Part shown: positions 32,274 through 42,429 of the stretch, piece after piece | Position numbering within the stretch: the stretch's first letter is position 1 | Layout of the letters: every line of letters starts with the position of its first letter | Assembly: GCF_900115685.1 (NCBI RefSeq) | Contig: NZ_FOXJ01000001.1 | Span: 372,001 to 436,000, forward strand | Direction: 5' to 3' | DNA: 64,000 nucleotides | From: Variovorax sp. 770b2 | GTDB lineage: Bacteria > Pseudomonadota > Gammaproteobacteria > Burkholderiales > Burkholderiaceae_C | Made by a program: the position numbers and the translations under genes | The notes under the pieces: model-generated | Told to the model about the DNA's origin: nothing | Databases searched by the model: none | The model's input: only the letters and a program-made list of their open reading frames with translations

Positions 32274-32334
32274 CAGGCACGGCCGGCAACGGCGCAGGCT
32301 CGGAAGCACCCCGCGATCACATCAGGGAGACGCC

Positions 32335-33285
32335 ATGAGCAGATACAACAATGCGCGAAAGCCGGAGCTCGAACACGAGCTGATGCGCGACCCGCGCCTG
32401 GGCTTCGAGCCCGCCGGCGGCAGTTCGGTGCGCTGCCTGCAGCACGGTGTGCCCTGGCCGTTCGATTGCTGGCACTACCACGACGAGTACGAGCTGCAGA
32501 TCATCAACCGCAGCAGCGGCGATGCCTACGTCGGCAACCACATCGGCCGCTTCGAGCCGGGCTACGTGGCCCTGGTCGGCGGGCGGCTGCCGCACACCTG
32601 GATCTCGCACGACGTGCCGCCCGAGGGCATTGCCGACCGCAGCATGGTGATCCACTTTCGCGACGTGCCGCTGCGAACGGCCTCGGGCCTGTTTCCCGAG
32701 CTGGAGGCGGTGCTGCCCATGCTGGACCGCGCAAAGCTGGGCATCGAGTTCTTCGGCATCAGCGAGCGGATGCGCGAGCGCTTCGGGCGCGTGCAGGGCC
32801 AGGAGGGCATGGCCCGGCTTTCGGAATTCATCGGGCTCTTGCACGAGCTTGCGAACTGGGAAGACTGGCGCCAGATATCCAGCGCAGCCGGGCCGCTGGA
32901 CGACGACCCGAGCGCCAACACCCGCATGCGCCGCGTGCTCGACTACCTGGATGCGCACCTCACGGAAGAGCTCTCGCTGCCGGCCGTGTGCGCGGTGGCC
33001 AACATGGCCGAGAGCAGCTTCTCGCGCTACTTCCACAAGCACATGGGCAGCACCTTCACCGATTTCGTCACACGGCTTCGCATCACGAAGGCCTGCGAGA
33101 TGCTGCAGACCTCCGACCGGCTGGTGAGCGACATCTGCTATGAGGTGGGCTTCGCGAATCTCGCGAACTTCAACCGGCGCTTCCTGCAGCTCAAGGGCAT
33201 GACGCCCTCGGCCTACCGTCAGCAGGCGCAGGACCGCTTCGGCCTGCGCACCGCGCAGAACACGCCGCTCGCCACCACGGCCTGA
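32335..33285 (+). CDS. AraC-family regulator, MtlR-like
   Basis: The 316-residue protein has a cupin-like N-terminal sensor (WHYHDEYELQIINRSSG; about residues 42-58) and a C-terminal AraC DNA-binding domain (LPAVCAVANMAESSFSRYFH, about 215-234; VSDICYEVGFANLANFNRRF, about 263-282). The family resembles the pseudomonad MtlR activators of mannitol/sorbitol use, so the polyol ABC operon at 38.2-43.5 kb is a plausible target about 5 kb away. A Shine-Dalgarno (GGGAGA) precedes the ATG. It is convergent with the MFS gene. Confidence 0.83.
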   Translation: MSRYNNARKPELEHELMRDPRLGFEPAGGSSVRCLQHGVPWPFDCWHYHDEYELQIINRSSGDAYVGNHIGRFEPGYVALVGGRLPHTWISHDVPPEGIADRSMVIHFRDVPLRTASGLFPELEAVLPMLDRAKLGIEFFGISERMRERFGRVQGQEGMARLSEFIGLLHELANWEDWRQISSAAGPLDDDPSANTRMRRVLDYLDAHLTEELSLPAVCAVANMAESSFSRYFHKHMGSTFTDFVTRLRITKACEMLQTSDRLVSDICYEVGFANLANFNRRFLQLKGMTPSAYRQQAQDRFGLRTAQNTPLATTA

Positions 33286-33293
33286 GCGTTTCT

Positions 33294-34529
33294 TCAGGAG
33301 ACTGAATCCCGCGGTGTCAGGTGCCGGGTCGCGGCCCAGAACGCCAGCGCGACGCCGCTGGTCACGGCCCCTGCGAGGCAGACGCCGTTCCAGCCGCCGT
33401 GCGCGTACAGCATCGTCGAGGCGATCGATCCCGTCGCGGAGCCGATCGAATAGAAGATCATGTAGCCGGCGGTCAGCCGGCTCTGCGCTTCGGGGCGCAC
33501 GCGGTAGATCAGGCTCTGGTTGGCGACGTGCACCGACTGCAGGCCGAAGTCGATCGTGACCACGCCGACCGCCATCGCCCAGAGGGACCATGGCAGCAGC
33601 GCGATGAGCCCCCACGACAGCAGCATGACCACCAGGCCGATGCCGGTGGTGCGTTGCGCGCGGCCGCGGTCCGCCTGGCGGCCCGCGCGCGCAGCACCCA
33701 GCGCACCCGCCGCGCCCGCCAGGCCGAACAGCCCCACCTGCGTGTGCGAGAGCGAGAAAGGCGGTGCCGCGAGCGGCAACACCATCGGCGTCAGCAGCAT
33801 CGTGATGGCCATGAAGATCAGCATGGCGAGCACCGCGCGGATGCGCAGCACCGGCTCCTCGGCGAAGAGCGTGAACACCGAGCGGATCAGCTGCACGTAG
33901 GGGATGCGCACCGAAGGCCTTGCCTGTCGGGGAAGCGCCTTCCACAACAGGCCGGCGACGGCCAGCGTGGCCGCGGCCGACACCAGGTACACCGAGCGCC
34001 AGCCGAAGAGATCCGACAGCGTGCCCGACACCGCGCGCGCCAGCAGGATGCCCACGATGATGCCGGTCGTCACGATGCCGACCACCCGCCCGCGCTCCCC
34101 CGGCGGCGCCATGAGCGCGGCATAGGCGACCAGCACCTGCGTCACGACGGCCAGCATGCCGACGGCCGCCATTGCCGGCAACAGGATCGCAGCGCTGGGC
34201 GCCAGCGCCACGCAGAGCAGGGCGATCACCGACAGCAGCGACTGCCCCACGATCAACCGCCGCCGGTCGACCAGGTCGCCCAGCGGAACCACCATCAGGA
34301 GCCCGAGGCCGTAGCCGACCTGGGTGATCGTGATGACGATGCCGACCGTGGCGGGGCGGATGCCGAAGGTGGCCGCGAGCGTATCGAGCAGCGGCTGGGC
34401 GTAGTAGACGTTGGCCACTGCGAGCCCGCAGGCGACGGCGAACAGCAGCGCCATCGCGGCGGAAATGGAGGGCGCGGCGGGTCGTGCCTGCGCGTGCCGG
34501 GCCACGGCTGGATCGACGTTCAACTCCAT
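33294..34529 (-). CDS. MFS transporter
   Basis: A 411-residue major facilitator with 12 predicted helices. The N-terminal half has the signature GDLVDRRRLIVGQSLLSVIA (loop 2-3 motif). Helix 5 has GIVTTGIIVGILLARAVSGT, the motif of drug:H+ antiporters. The family is closest to sugar- or drug-efflux members such as YdeG/YgaY-like proteins. The substrate is unknown. It is the second gene after the alpha/beta hydrolase (5-bp gap), so it may export the hydrolase's substrate or product. Confidence 0.85.
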   Translation of the reverse strand: MELNVDPAVARHAQARPAAPSISAAMALLFAVACGLAVANVYYAQPLLDTLAATFGIRPATVGIVITITQVGYGLGLLMVVPLGDLVDRRRLIVGQSLLSVIALLCVALAPSAAILLPAMAAVGMLAVVTQVLVAYAALMAPPGERGRVVGIVTTGIIVGILLARAVSGTLSDLFGWRSVYLVSAAATLAVAGLLWKALPRQARPSVRIPYVQLIRSVFTLFAEEPVLRIRAVLAMLIFMAITMLLTPMVLPLAAPPFSLSHTQVGLFGLAGAAGALGAARAGRQADRGRAQRTTGIGLVVMLLSWGLIALLPWSLWAMAVGVVTIDFGLQSVHVANQSLIYRVRPEAQSRLTAGYMIFYSIGSATGSIASTMLYAHGGWNGVCLAGAVTSGVALAFWAATRHLTPRDSVS

Positions 34530-34534
34530 GGGGC

Positions 34535-35398
34535 TCAAGCTTCCAGGGCGTCGTGGAAGCGCTCGATGTGCGCGGCGATCACGTCTCCCATTTCTTCGAG
34601 CGCGAAATGGCCGGTGTCCAGGAGCTTGAAGTCGACCTGCCGGAGATCGCGCTGGTAGGGATACGCGCCCGACGGCGGAAAGATCACGTCGTTGGCGCCC
34701 CAGACGACCAGCGCCGGCGGCTGGTGCTTGCGAAAGTACGCCTGCCAGGCGGGGTAGTGCGAGAGGTTGCTGCCGTAGTCGTGCAGCAGCGCCGCCATCG
34801 CATCCTTGTTGCCGGGGCGGGCAAGCAGGGCGCGCTGCAGCAGCCAGTTGTCCGGATCGATGCGCGACGGGTCCTTCACGCCATGGGTGTAGTTCCATTC
34901 GAGGGCCGCGTCCGACATGGCGGCCTCGCGGATCTTCGCGTAGTTGGCGGGCGACGGGTCTTTCCACAGTGCGCGCGCGAGGCCCCAGAAATCGTCGGGC
35001 AATCCTTCTTCGTAGGCGTTGGCGTTCTGCACGACCAGAAAGCTCACCTTGTCCGGATGGCGGGTGGCGAGGCGCAATCCCACCGGGCCGCCGAAGTCCT
35101 GCATGTAGAGGCCGTAGCGCGCGAGGCCGAGCTGCCCGGTGAACTTCTGGACGATGTCGGCGAGGCTGTCGAAGGTGTAGGCGAACTCGACCACCGAAGG
35201 CGCATCGCTGTGCCCGAAGCCGGGGTAGTCCGGCGCGATGACGTGGAAGCGATGCGCCAGCCGCTCGATCAGCCCGCGGTACATGAAGGAGGAAGCCGGA
35301 AAGCCGTGCAGCAGGAGCAGCACCGGCAGCGCGGGATCGCCCGCCTCGCGATAGAAGATCTTCAGGCCGTCGACGGTGGCGGTGCGGTAGTGGGTCAT
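34535..35398 (-). CDS. Alpha/beta hydrolase with Asp nucleophile (haloalkane dehalogenase/epoxide hydrolase-like)
   Basis: The 287-residue protein has the oxyanion-loop HGFP (about residue 34), PGFGHSDAP, and the nucleophile elbow MQDFGGPVG (Asp near 102). It has an acid in VVWGANDVIFPP and a His in DTGHFALEE. An Asp rather than Ser nucleophile with a following Phe-Gly-Gly puts it with haloalkane dehalogenases and epoxide hydrolases, not esterases. Substrates cannot be named. The ATG at 35398 is chosen. It is the first gene of an operon with the MFS exporter, preceded by a palindrome that overlaps a good promoter. Confidence 0.85.
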   Translation of the reverse strand: MTHYRTATVDGLKIFYREAGDPALPVLLLLHGFPASSFMYRGLIERLAHRFHVIAPDYPGFGHSDAPSVVEFAYTFDSLADIVQKFTGQLGLARYGLYMQDFGGPVGLRLATRHPDKVSFLVVQNANAYEEGLPDDFWGLARALWKDPSPANYAKIREAAMSDAALEWNYTHGVKDPSRIDPDNWLLQRALLARPGNKDAMAALLHDYGSNLSHYPAWQAYFRKHQPPALVVWGANDVIFPPSGAYPYQRDLRQVDFKLLDTGHFALEEMGDVIAAHIERFHDALEA

Positions 35399-35451
35399 GG
35401 CGGATCCGGGAAGAGGTTGAGGGGGTTGGCGGACTCTGGTTTCAAAAGAAG

Positions 35452-35488
35452 ACCAGATAAATTCTATCCATCTGGTTTTATATTGCAA
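35452..35488 (-). promoter_or_regulatory. Promoter with overlapping palindrome for hydrolase-MFS operon
   Basis: Read leftward, a -35 TTGCAA (35488-35483) and a -10 TAGAAT (35466-35461) are 16 bp apart. The half-sites ACCAGAT (35452-35458) and ATCTGGT (35470-35476) form an exact inverted repeat around the -10, and another TCTGGT sits at 35435-35440. A repressor bound here would block the promoter. No matching regulator gene is adjacent. Confidence 0.55.
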
Positions 35489-35590
35489 CCAATGAAGGCG
35501 CGCCGAGGCAAAGGCGATGCGCTCGCCGGCATGCGGCCTCAGGTGAAATGGGTTACTTGTTCCTGCGCCAGCGTCGCGGCGCCGGCGAGA

Positions 35591-36061
35591 TCACTTGCAG
35601 AAAGACTTGATGTCGTTCTGGGCCACGTCGCGGTCGTATTGATCGATGGGCTTGCCGTTGCCGTGTCGCAGGACGCCGTTGAGCACATCCCTGGCGAGGG
35701 TGCACCGCGATGCGTCGGTGCCATCCTCCCTTCCGCCCGAGAGCGACCTGGGCCTTTCCGCGGGCGGCCCGTAGGGCGATCCGCCCGTCGCTGTCCGCGA
35801 TGGCGGTGCGGCCCTGCTCCACGCGCGCCAGTCTTCCTGCGGCGCGGTGGCTTGCGGGGGCGGTGCGGCGGCAGGCTTGACTTCCAAGGTCCTGGCGTTG
35901 CCCGCGTCGGCCTTGCGCTCGGAGTAATGCGTCTGGCCCTTGGCGTCGACCCATTTGTAGATTTCCGCATGACCCGCGGACGGAAGAAGCAGCGCCGCGA
36001 GAAGAGCGCAGGGCACGTACCAGCGAGGAGTCGAGCGTTGCATCGTCAGGGCCGTGTGCAT
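35591..36061 (-). CDS. DUF4124-domain exported protein
   Basis: A 156-residue protein with a signal peptide (YVPCALLAALLLPSAGHA) followed at once by the DUF4124 motif AEIYKWVDAKGQTHYSERKA. The rest is Pro/Ala-rich, with a C-terminal segment with two Cys (about residues 119 and 155) that could form a disulfide. DUF4124 proteins are common in proteobacterial periplasms with no known function. I chose the ATG at 36061, which has an AGGTG upstream; the ATG at 36043 is an alternative. Downstream (35399-35590) I see only the hydrolase promoter and a short open frame starting at 35492. Confidence 0.75.
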   Translation of the reverse strand: MHTALTMQRSTPRWYVPCALLAALLLPSAGHAEIYKWVDAKGQTHYSERKADAGNARTLEVKPAAAPPPQATAPQEDWRAWSRAAPPSRTATGGSPYGPPAERPRSLSGGREDGTDASRCTLARDVLNGVLRHGNGKPIDQYDRDVAQNDIKSFCK

Positions 36062-36129
36062 GGCACCTGCGTTGCAGCGTGCGAATGCGGATGGATGAAT
36101 CGGTGGCACCGATTCTGGCCCGGATGATG

Positions 36130-36163
36130 CCCGACTGGCGGCGGTTGTCGCCAGCCAGTCGGG
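36130..36163. terminator. Hairpin downstream of the M4 protease gene
   Basis: CCCGACTGGC (36130-36139) is the exact reverse complement of GCCAGTCGGG (36154-36163), with a 14-nt loop. It lies 20 bp past the protease stop codon. There is no T-run, so it may be Rho-assisted or mainly protect the mRNA 3' end. Confidence 0.5.
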
Positions 36164-36182
36164 GCTCTTCAGCGAAGGCCGG

Positions 36183-37922
36183 TCAATTCACCAGAACCGC
36201 GCTCCAGGCGCGGGCGACGGCCGTCGCCGCGACCGAGTTGGCGCCGTACAGGTCCGAGGCCGCTTGGATCGATCCGGCACGGGCGTCGGGGTAGGTCGAG
36301 TTGGCGTTCAGATACACCGTCAGCATCCGGTACCAGATCTTCCCGGCCTTCTCGCGCCCGATGCCTGCGAGATTCGTGCTCTGACCGGGGCACACCAAGT
36401 CGCTCTTATTCAGGGTGCGATCGGTTGATGGCACCACGGCGCCTTCGGCCAGAAGGTAGAAGAAGCGGTTGCCTACGCCGGACGTGACGTGTGGGTTGTG
36501 CGCGTCCACTTCCTCAGCCGACGTATTCCTGAACCCATCGCGCGGGTAGCAGACGAAGGATTGCCCGTCGATGTCCTGCTTGTACATCTTGCGCAGGCCG
36601 TTGGGCTGGATTCGGGCGCCGATGACATAGTTTCCCGGATCGTTCGCGTTGTTCGCGTAGTACTTGACGAGCGTGCCGAAGATGTCGGAGGTCGCTTCGT
36701 TCAAACCCCCAGCGTCGCGGGAGTAGGCGAGCTTCGAGGTGGCCTCCGTCACGCCGTGGCTCATCTCGTGTCCGGCGACGTCGATGGACACTACCGGTCC
36801 CGGCAAGAGAGTGCCTGGCGCGCCATCGCCATAAGCCATTACCCCTCCGTCACGCCATTGGGCATTCGCACCCGTCATACCTCCACGATCGGTCCGGAAG
36901 ACCACGTGCGCGTAGCTCTTCACACCTCGGCCGTCGTCGAAGATACCGTTGCGTCCGTGAATCTGCTTGAAGTAGTCCCAAGTCTTCGCGAGTCCATAGC
37001 TGATGTCGACGGCCACTGTCTTTCGATCGTTCGTCGCGCCATTGCCCCATTTGTTGTCGGGGCTCGTGAATGGCACCAGGTCCGGAGAAAACGCCAGCCA
37101 GCCGGCCTCAAGGTCGCGGCCGTCGAGCACCTCGCCGTCGCCGCGGCTGGGATCGACCATCCGATAGCTGTTGGCGCCGAACTTGTCGGTGGTGAACTGC
37201 AGATCACCGTAGTAAAGCGATCTTCCGGCACCCGTTGCCTGAACCCTTTTTGCCAGGTCTTGCGAGTCCAGGATCGCGCCATCCCCTGCGCCCACGTAGT
37301 AGACAACGGAGTCCGCATGCCTCTCGTTGGGTGCCCCGAACACACGAACTTCGTAGGCGAGCACTGGTGTCTTGTCGCGTGCGAAGACGACGAGTTGAGG
37401 GGCATCGGAGCGTTCCACGCCATTGCCGAACCGTTCCGCCGCAATGCCCTTCGCGCGATCGGCACCGATGTCCGGCGCGTTCTGGATGACCGTGCGCCCA
37501 TCGACCTTGGCCAGCGTTGCGGGCAACTGGATGGCGTTGCGCATCGTCAGGCTGGACGTCACCGACTGGCCCTCTTTCGAATGCACCACGATGTCGCCGC
37601 CGATCACATGCAGCCCCTGGTGAAAGCGATCGAAGCGCACATGCTCGGTCCCGTCCTTGTCCAGGATCACATCGCGCGGTTTGAATTCGTCGCCCTGCGT
37701 GGGTGGCGCCGTGCTGCTGCTTGCCAAGCCCTGCGAGTCCGTCGACCGGCGCACTCGGGAGGATGCAGGCGTCGCCACGCTGAAGCTCGCCGGATTGCTC
37801 TGGATCAGCGCCAGTGCGCGTTCGACCGCCGCCTTCTTTTCCGTCTCCGCATCCGCGGCGAAGGCGCCATGCCCCGCCAACGCCAACACTGCGGCAACGA
37901 CAACTTTGAGTCTGGTTTTCAT
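36183..37922 (-). CDS. Secreted thermolysin-family (M4) metalloprotease
   Basis: A 579-residue preproenzyme: signal peptide (MKTRLKVVVAAVLALAGHGA, cleavage after FA), an FTP/PepSY-type propeptide to about residue 230, then the M4 catalytic domain. The zinc motif HEMSH is at about 383-387 (in VAGHEMSHGVTEATS). The third ligand Glu is in GGLNEATSDIFG, and the transition-state His is in NPHVTSGVGNRFFYLLAEG. The end shows the usual DLYGANS...VARAWSAV. It should be a secreted, Ca-stabilised endopeptidase, exported by Sec and perhaps type II secretion. The coding sequence looks lower in GC than its neighbours, which hints at acquisition by transfer. Immediate neighbours are unrelated. Confidence 0.92.
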   Translation of the reverse strand: MKTRLKVVVAAVLALAGHGAFAADAETEKKAAVERALALIQSNPASFSVATPASSRVRRSTDSQGLASSSTAPPTQGDEFKPRDVILDKDGTEHVRFDRFHQGLHVIGGDIVVHSKEGQSVTSSLTMRNAIQLPATLAKVDGRTVIQNAPDIGADRAKGIAAERFGNGVERSDAPQLVVFARDKTPVLAYEVRVFGAPNERHADSVVYYVGAGDGAILDSQDLAKRVQATGAGRSLYYGDLQFTTDKFGANSYRMVDPSRGDGEVLDGRDLEAGWLAFSPDLVPFTSPDNKWGNGATNDRKTVAVDISYGLAKTWDYFKQIHGRNGIFDDGRGVKSYAHVVFRTDRGGMTGANAQWRDGGVMAYGDGAPGTLLPGPVVSIDVAGHEMSHGVTEATSKLAYSRDAGGLNEATSDIFGTLVKYYANNANDPGNYVIGARIQPNGLRKMYKQDIDGQSFVCYPRDGFRNTSAEEVDAHNPHVTSGVGNRFFYLLAEGAVVPSTDRTLNKSDLVCPGQSTNLAGIGREKAGKIWYRMLTVYLNANSTYPDARAGSIQAASDLYGANSVAATAVARAWSAVLVN

Positions 37923-38254
37923 AGGCATTCCACAAAAGGTGATGTAAGGGATAAACACATACCGGCCGGCCGAAACTTGTGACCTCGGCGTCGGGCCGCG
38001 TGGATTACATCGGGGAACGCATGCAGCGTCGATACAGGGGAAGTAGTCGATTTCGAGCTATTTCTTGATGCGCGTTTTTTGCCTGCAAACCTAGGCGCTG
38101 CAATGAAATAAAAGCGACTATCTCGCGCACCCCCGGCTAAACCCCAAGGCGGCTGGTCATCGAAATACCAGTCCGTCAGCGCGCGTGTACGCAGCGCGAG
38201 GCCGGGCCTGCATACGCTTCGTTCCTCTCACACACAAGCACAAGGAGACGAACG
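37923..38254. other. 332-bp non-coding gap upstream of the polyol operon
   Basis: No gene is seen. The stretch is divergent between the protease and the ABC operon, so it should hold both promoters. It includes an AT-rich patch (38102-38122). The first ABC gene has a strong Shine-Dalgarno AAGGAG (38242-38247). I see no clear -35/-10 pair, consistent with activator-dependent promoters. Confidence 0.5.
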
Positions 38255-39535
38255 ATGACGAACCGATTCACTCGCCGCGCCACGGCCGGCGCGCTGTTGC
38301 TGGCGGCTCTGGCCGCCGCGGGACATGCCCAAGCCCAGCAGGCCTGCAAGGACGATGTGCGTGTGCTCTCGCAACCGCGCGACGGCCTCACCCTGCTCGA
38401 AAAGTACAAGGACGAGTTCAAGGCCCTGAGCGGTGCCTCGTTCACCATCGACAACCTCAACGAGAACGACCGCCGCACCAAGACGCGCGCCGATGCCTCC
38501 ACCGTCGGCAAGTACAACGTGTACTACGTGGACGAGGCCAACGTGCCCTTGTTCGCGCAGTCCAAGTGGATCGTGCCCCTCGCAAAGTACTACCCGGCCG
38601 ACTACGACTACGCCGACTTCGACCCCGGCCGCCAGAAGGTCGCGACCTTCGCGGGCGAGGCGTGGTTCGCGCCGCTCACCGGCGGCGGCGACCTGCTGGT
38701 CTACCGCAAGGACCTGCTGGAGAAGGCCGGCGTCAAGCCGCCCACCACGCTGGACGAGTTCGTCGCTGCCGCGAAGAAGCTCAACGACCCGGCCAACGGC
38801 ATCTACGGCGTGGCCCTGCGCGGCCAGCGCGGCTCGGGCGCCAACGTGTGGCGCTGGATGCCGTTCTTCCGCGGCAACGGCGGCCAGTGGTTCGACGGCG
38901 ACAAGCCGGTCTTCAATTCGCCCGCCGCGCTGAAGGCCACGCAGACCTACCTGGATCTCTTCAAGTACTCGGCACCCGGCACCAAGACCGGCAGCTGGGA
39001 CGAATCCACCGGTGCCTTCCTCGCGGGCAAGGTCGCGATGCTGGTCGAGTCGACGCCGCTCGCCGGCAACGCGCTCGATCCCAAGACCTCGACCGTGATC
39101 GGCAAGGTGGCCTACCTGCCGCCGCCCGCGCCGCTGACCGGCGGCGGCTACGGCCACGGCCTCGCGATCGGTGCCAAGGCCAACAAGACCGAGGAGGCCA
39201 GGAAGTGCGCGGGCCTCTTCGTCGCCTGGGCCACCTCGAAGAAGCAGGAGCAGCGCCGTCTGGCCGAAGGCCAGTTCAGCGAACTCAACCGCACCAGCGT
39301 GCTGGGCAGCCCCGAGTTCGCCAAGCGCTACGGCGCCGATCTCGGCAAGGCCCTGGCCGACACCGGCAAGGTGACCGCGGTGAACTTCTGGCAGGACCCG
39401 GCCTGGCCCGACCTGGGCGATCGCTGGGGGATCATTCTCGAAGAGCTGATCACCGGCTCGCGCACCGACATCCAGGGCGGGCTCGACGAACTCGACGCCT
39501 ACGCCAGGCAGCTGATCGCACGGCGCAAGAAGTGA
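38255..39535 (+). CDS. Polyol/sugar ABC transporter substrate-binding protein
   Basis: A 426-residue periplasmic binding protein of the family 1 extracellular solute-binding group. The signal peptide (RRATAGALLLAALAAAGHAQ) is followed by VRVLSQPRDGLTLLEKYKDE, EANVPLFAQSKWIVPLAKYY, APLTGGGDLLVYRKDLLEKA and RGQRGSGANVWRWMPFFRGN. The pattern is that of sorbitol/mannitol binding proteins (SmoE/MtlE type), and the downstream dehydrogenase agrees. It starts an operon with two permeases and an ATPase; its stop overlaps the first permease start (GTGA). Confidence 0.87.
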   Translation: MTNRFTRRATAGALLLAALAAAGHAQAQQACKDDVRVLSQPRDGLTLLEKYKDEFKALSGASFTIDNLNENDRRTKTRADASTVGKYNVYYVDEANVPLFAQSKWIVPLAKYYPADYDYADFDPGRQKVATFAGEAWFAPLTGGGDLLVYRKDLLEKAGVKPPTTLDEFVAAAKKLNDPANGIYGVALRGQRGSGANVWRWMPFFRGNGGQWFDGDKPVFNSPAALKATQTYLDLFKYSAPGTKTGSWDESTGAFLAGKVAMLVESTPLAGNALDPKTSTVIGKVAYLPPPAPLTGGGYGHGLAIGAKANKTEEARKCAGLFVAWATSKKQEQRRLAEGQFSELNRTSVLGSPEFAKRYGADLGKALADTGKVTAVNFWQDPAWPDLGDRWGIILEELITGSRTDIQGGLDELDAYARQLIARRKK

Positions 39536-40413
39536 ACAAGACGCGAAGCAACCACAAGACCCGGCTGCCGGTCGTCTTCATCGGGCCGGGCCTCCTGGTG
39601 CTGGCGGTCCTCGCGCTGGTGCCGACGCTGTTCGCGATCGGCATCTCGCTGCAGGACCGCGAGCTCGGCCAGGCCGATGCCGGCTGGGTCTGGTTCTCGA
39701 ACTACGTGCAGCTGTTCTCCGACCGGCGCTTCCTGAACTCGGTGCGCGTCTCGCTCGTCTGGGAGGTGCTGACGGTCACCTCGACGATGGCCGTCGCGGT
39801 GCTGCTGGGCGTGCTGCTGTTCCAGAACACCTCCCCGCGCTGGCGCAACGTGCTGTCGATGCTGTTCATCGTGCCGGTGCTGCTGCCGCGCGTGTCGGCC
39901 GCCTTCGTCTGGAAGTTCGCGTTCCATCCGTTGTTCGGCTTGCTGACCTACCCGTACAAGGCGATCACCGGCGAGCCATTGGACCTGCTGGCCAATCCGC
40001 TCACGGCGCTGCTCACCGTGGCTTTCGTGGACGTGTGGCAGTGGGGGCTTTTCTTCGCGGTCATCGTGCTCAAGCTGCTCGAAACCCTGCCGCCCCAGCC
40101 CTTCGAGGCGGCACGCATGGACCACGCGAAGACCTGGGAGGTCTACACCTACGTCGCATTGCCGATGCTCAAGGCACCGCTCATCAGCCTGGCCTTCGTG
40201 AAGATGGTCGAGTCGCTGCGGGCCTTCGACCTCATCTACGTGATGACGCGCGGCGGGCCGGGCATTTCCACCGAGACGCTGGACATGTACGCCTTCTCGC
40301 AGGGCTTCATCGAATCGGGGCGCATCTCGTATGCGTCCAGCATGGCGGTGCTGATGATGGTCGCATCGACCGTGGCCTTCACCTACATCTGGAAATGGAC
40401 GAGGCCCTCGTGA
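39532..40413 (+). CDS. ABC transporter permease (SmoF/MtlF-like)
   Basis: The 293-residue inner-membrane protein has six helices. It starts at the GTG at 39532 within the GTGA overlap with the binding-protein stop. Helix 1 is PVVFIGPGLLVLAVLALVPT. The binding-protein-dependent transport EAA loop is EAARMDHAKTWEVYTYVALP (about residues 192-211). It pairs with the next permease to form the channel. Its stop shares a base with the next start (TGATG). Confidence 0.87.
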   Translation: MNKTRSNHKTRLPVVFIGPGLLVLAVLALVPTLFAIGISLQDRELGQADAGWVWFSNYVQLFSDRRFLNSVRVSLVWEVLTVTSTMAVAVLLGVLLFQNTSPRWRNVLSMLFIVPVLLPRVSAAFVWKFAFHPLFGLLTYPYKAITGEPLDLLANPLTALLTVAFVDVWQWGLFFAVIVLKLLETLPPQPFEAARMDHAKTWEVYTYVALPMLKAPLISLAFVKMVESLRAFDLIYVMTRGGPGISTETLDMYAFSQGFIESGRISYASSMAVLMMVASTVAFTYIWKWTRPS

Positions 40414-41245
40414 TGAAGAAGACATCGTCTTTCTCCGCCGGCACGCTGCTCGCGCGGCTGGTGCTCATCGTCGCGGGCCTGTCGGCCCTGGTGCCCGTGC
40501 TCTGGACCTTCATCAACTCGTTCAAGAACCGGGTGGACATCGTCTCGGCCGTGCCCAAGTTCATCTTCACGCCCACGCTGGAGAACTACGCCTACGTGCT
40601 CGGGCGCGAAGCGGTGGCGCAGGGGCTGGTCAACTCGATCCTCGTGGTCGGCGCGGCCGTGGTCATCGGCGCGGTGCTCGGTTTGCCGGCCGCCTATGCG
40701 CTCGCGCGCTATCCGCTGCGCTGGGCCGACGACATCCAGTTCTTCGTGCTGTCGATGCGCTTCCTGCCGCCGGTGGCCGTGGCCATTCCGCTCATGGTCA
40801 TCTGGCTGCAGCTGGAGCTGTACGACACGCGCTTCGCGCTCATCGTGACGTACACGCTGCTCACGCTTTCCACCGTGATCTGGCTCGCCATTCCGGCTTT
40901 CAAGGCGGTGCCCAAGGAGGTGGAGGAGGCGGGCAGGGTCGACGGCTACGGGCCCTACGCGATCTTCTTTCGCGTGTCGCTGCCGATTGCCGCGCGCTCG
41001 CTCATCGGCGCCATCGCCTTCGGCTTCGTGCTGGTGTGGAACGAGTTCCTCATCGCGCTGATGCTCACCACCTCGGATGCGAAGACGCTGCCCATCGTCG
41101 CCTCCGAACTCAGCCAGTTGGGGCGCGACGTGCCCTGGGGCATCCTGAATGCCTCGGTCATCCTGCTGTCGGTGCCGCCGCTGCTGATGGTCGGCGTGCT
41201 CAGCGGCTTTCTCAATGCCGCGTTCAAGCGCAAACGGGAGGCTGC

Positions 41246-41249
<4 letters not shown>
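40413..41249 (+). CDS. ABC transporter permease (SmoG/MtlG-like)
   Basis: A 278-residue permease with six helices, starting at the ATG at 40413 (a GTG at 40410 is also possible). The EAA loop is EVEEAGRVDGYGPYAIFFRV (about residues 170-189), and the late segment is GFVLVWNEFLIALMLTTSD, as in MalG-type permeases. It is the second half of the transport channel, coupled to the ATPase gene by a 4-bp overlap (ATGA). Confidence 0.87.
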
Positions 41250-42403
<1,154 letters not shown>

Positions 42404-42429
42404 AAACCGAAACTCATCCCGAGCGAAAG

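Noticed and set aside
30138-32309. A 723-codon minus-strand frame across yjgA and pmbA.
   Set aside because: Only the yjgA part (to 30794) is real; the rest is antisense to pmbA.
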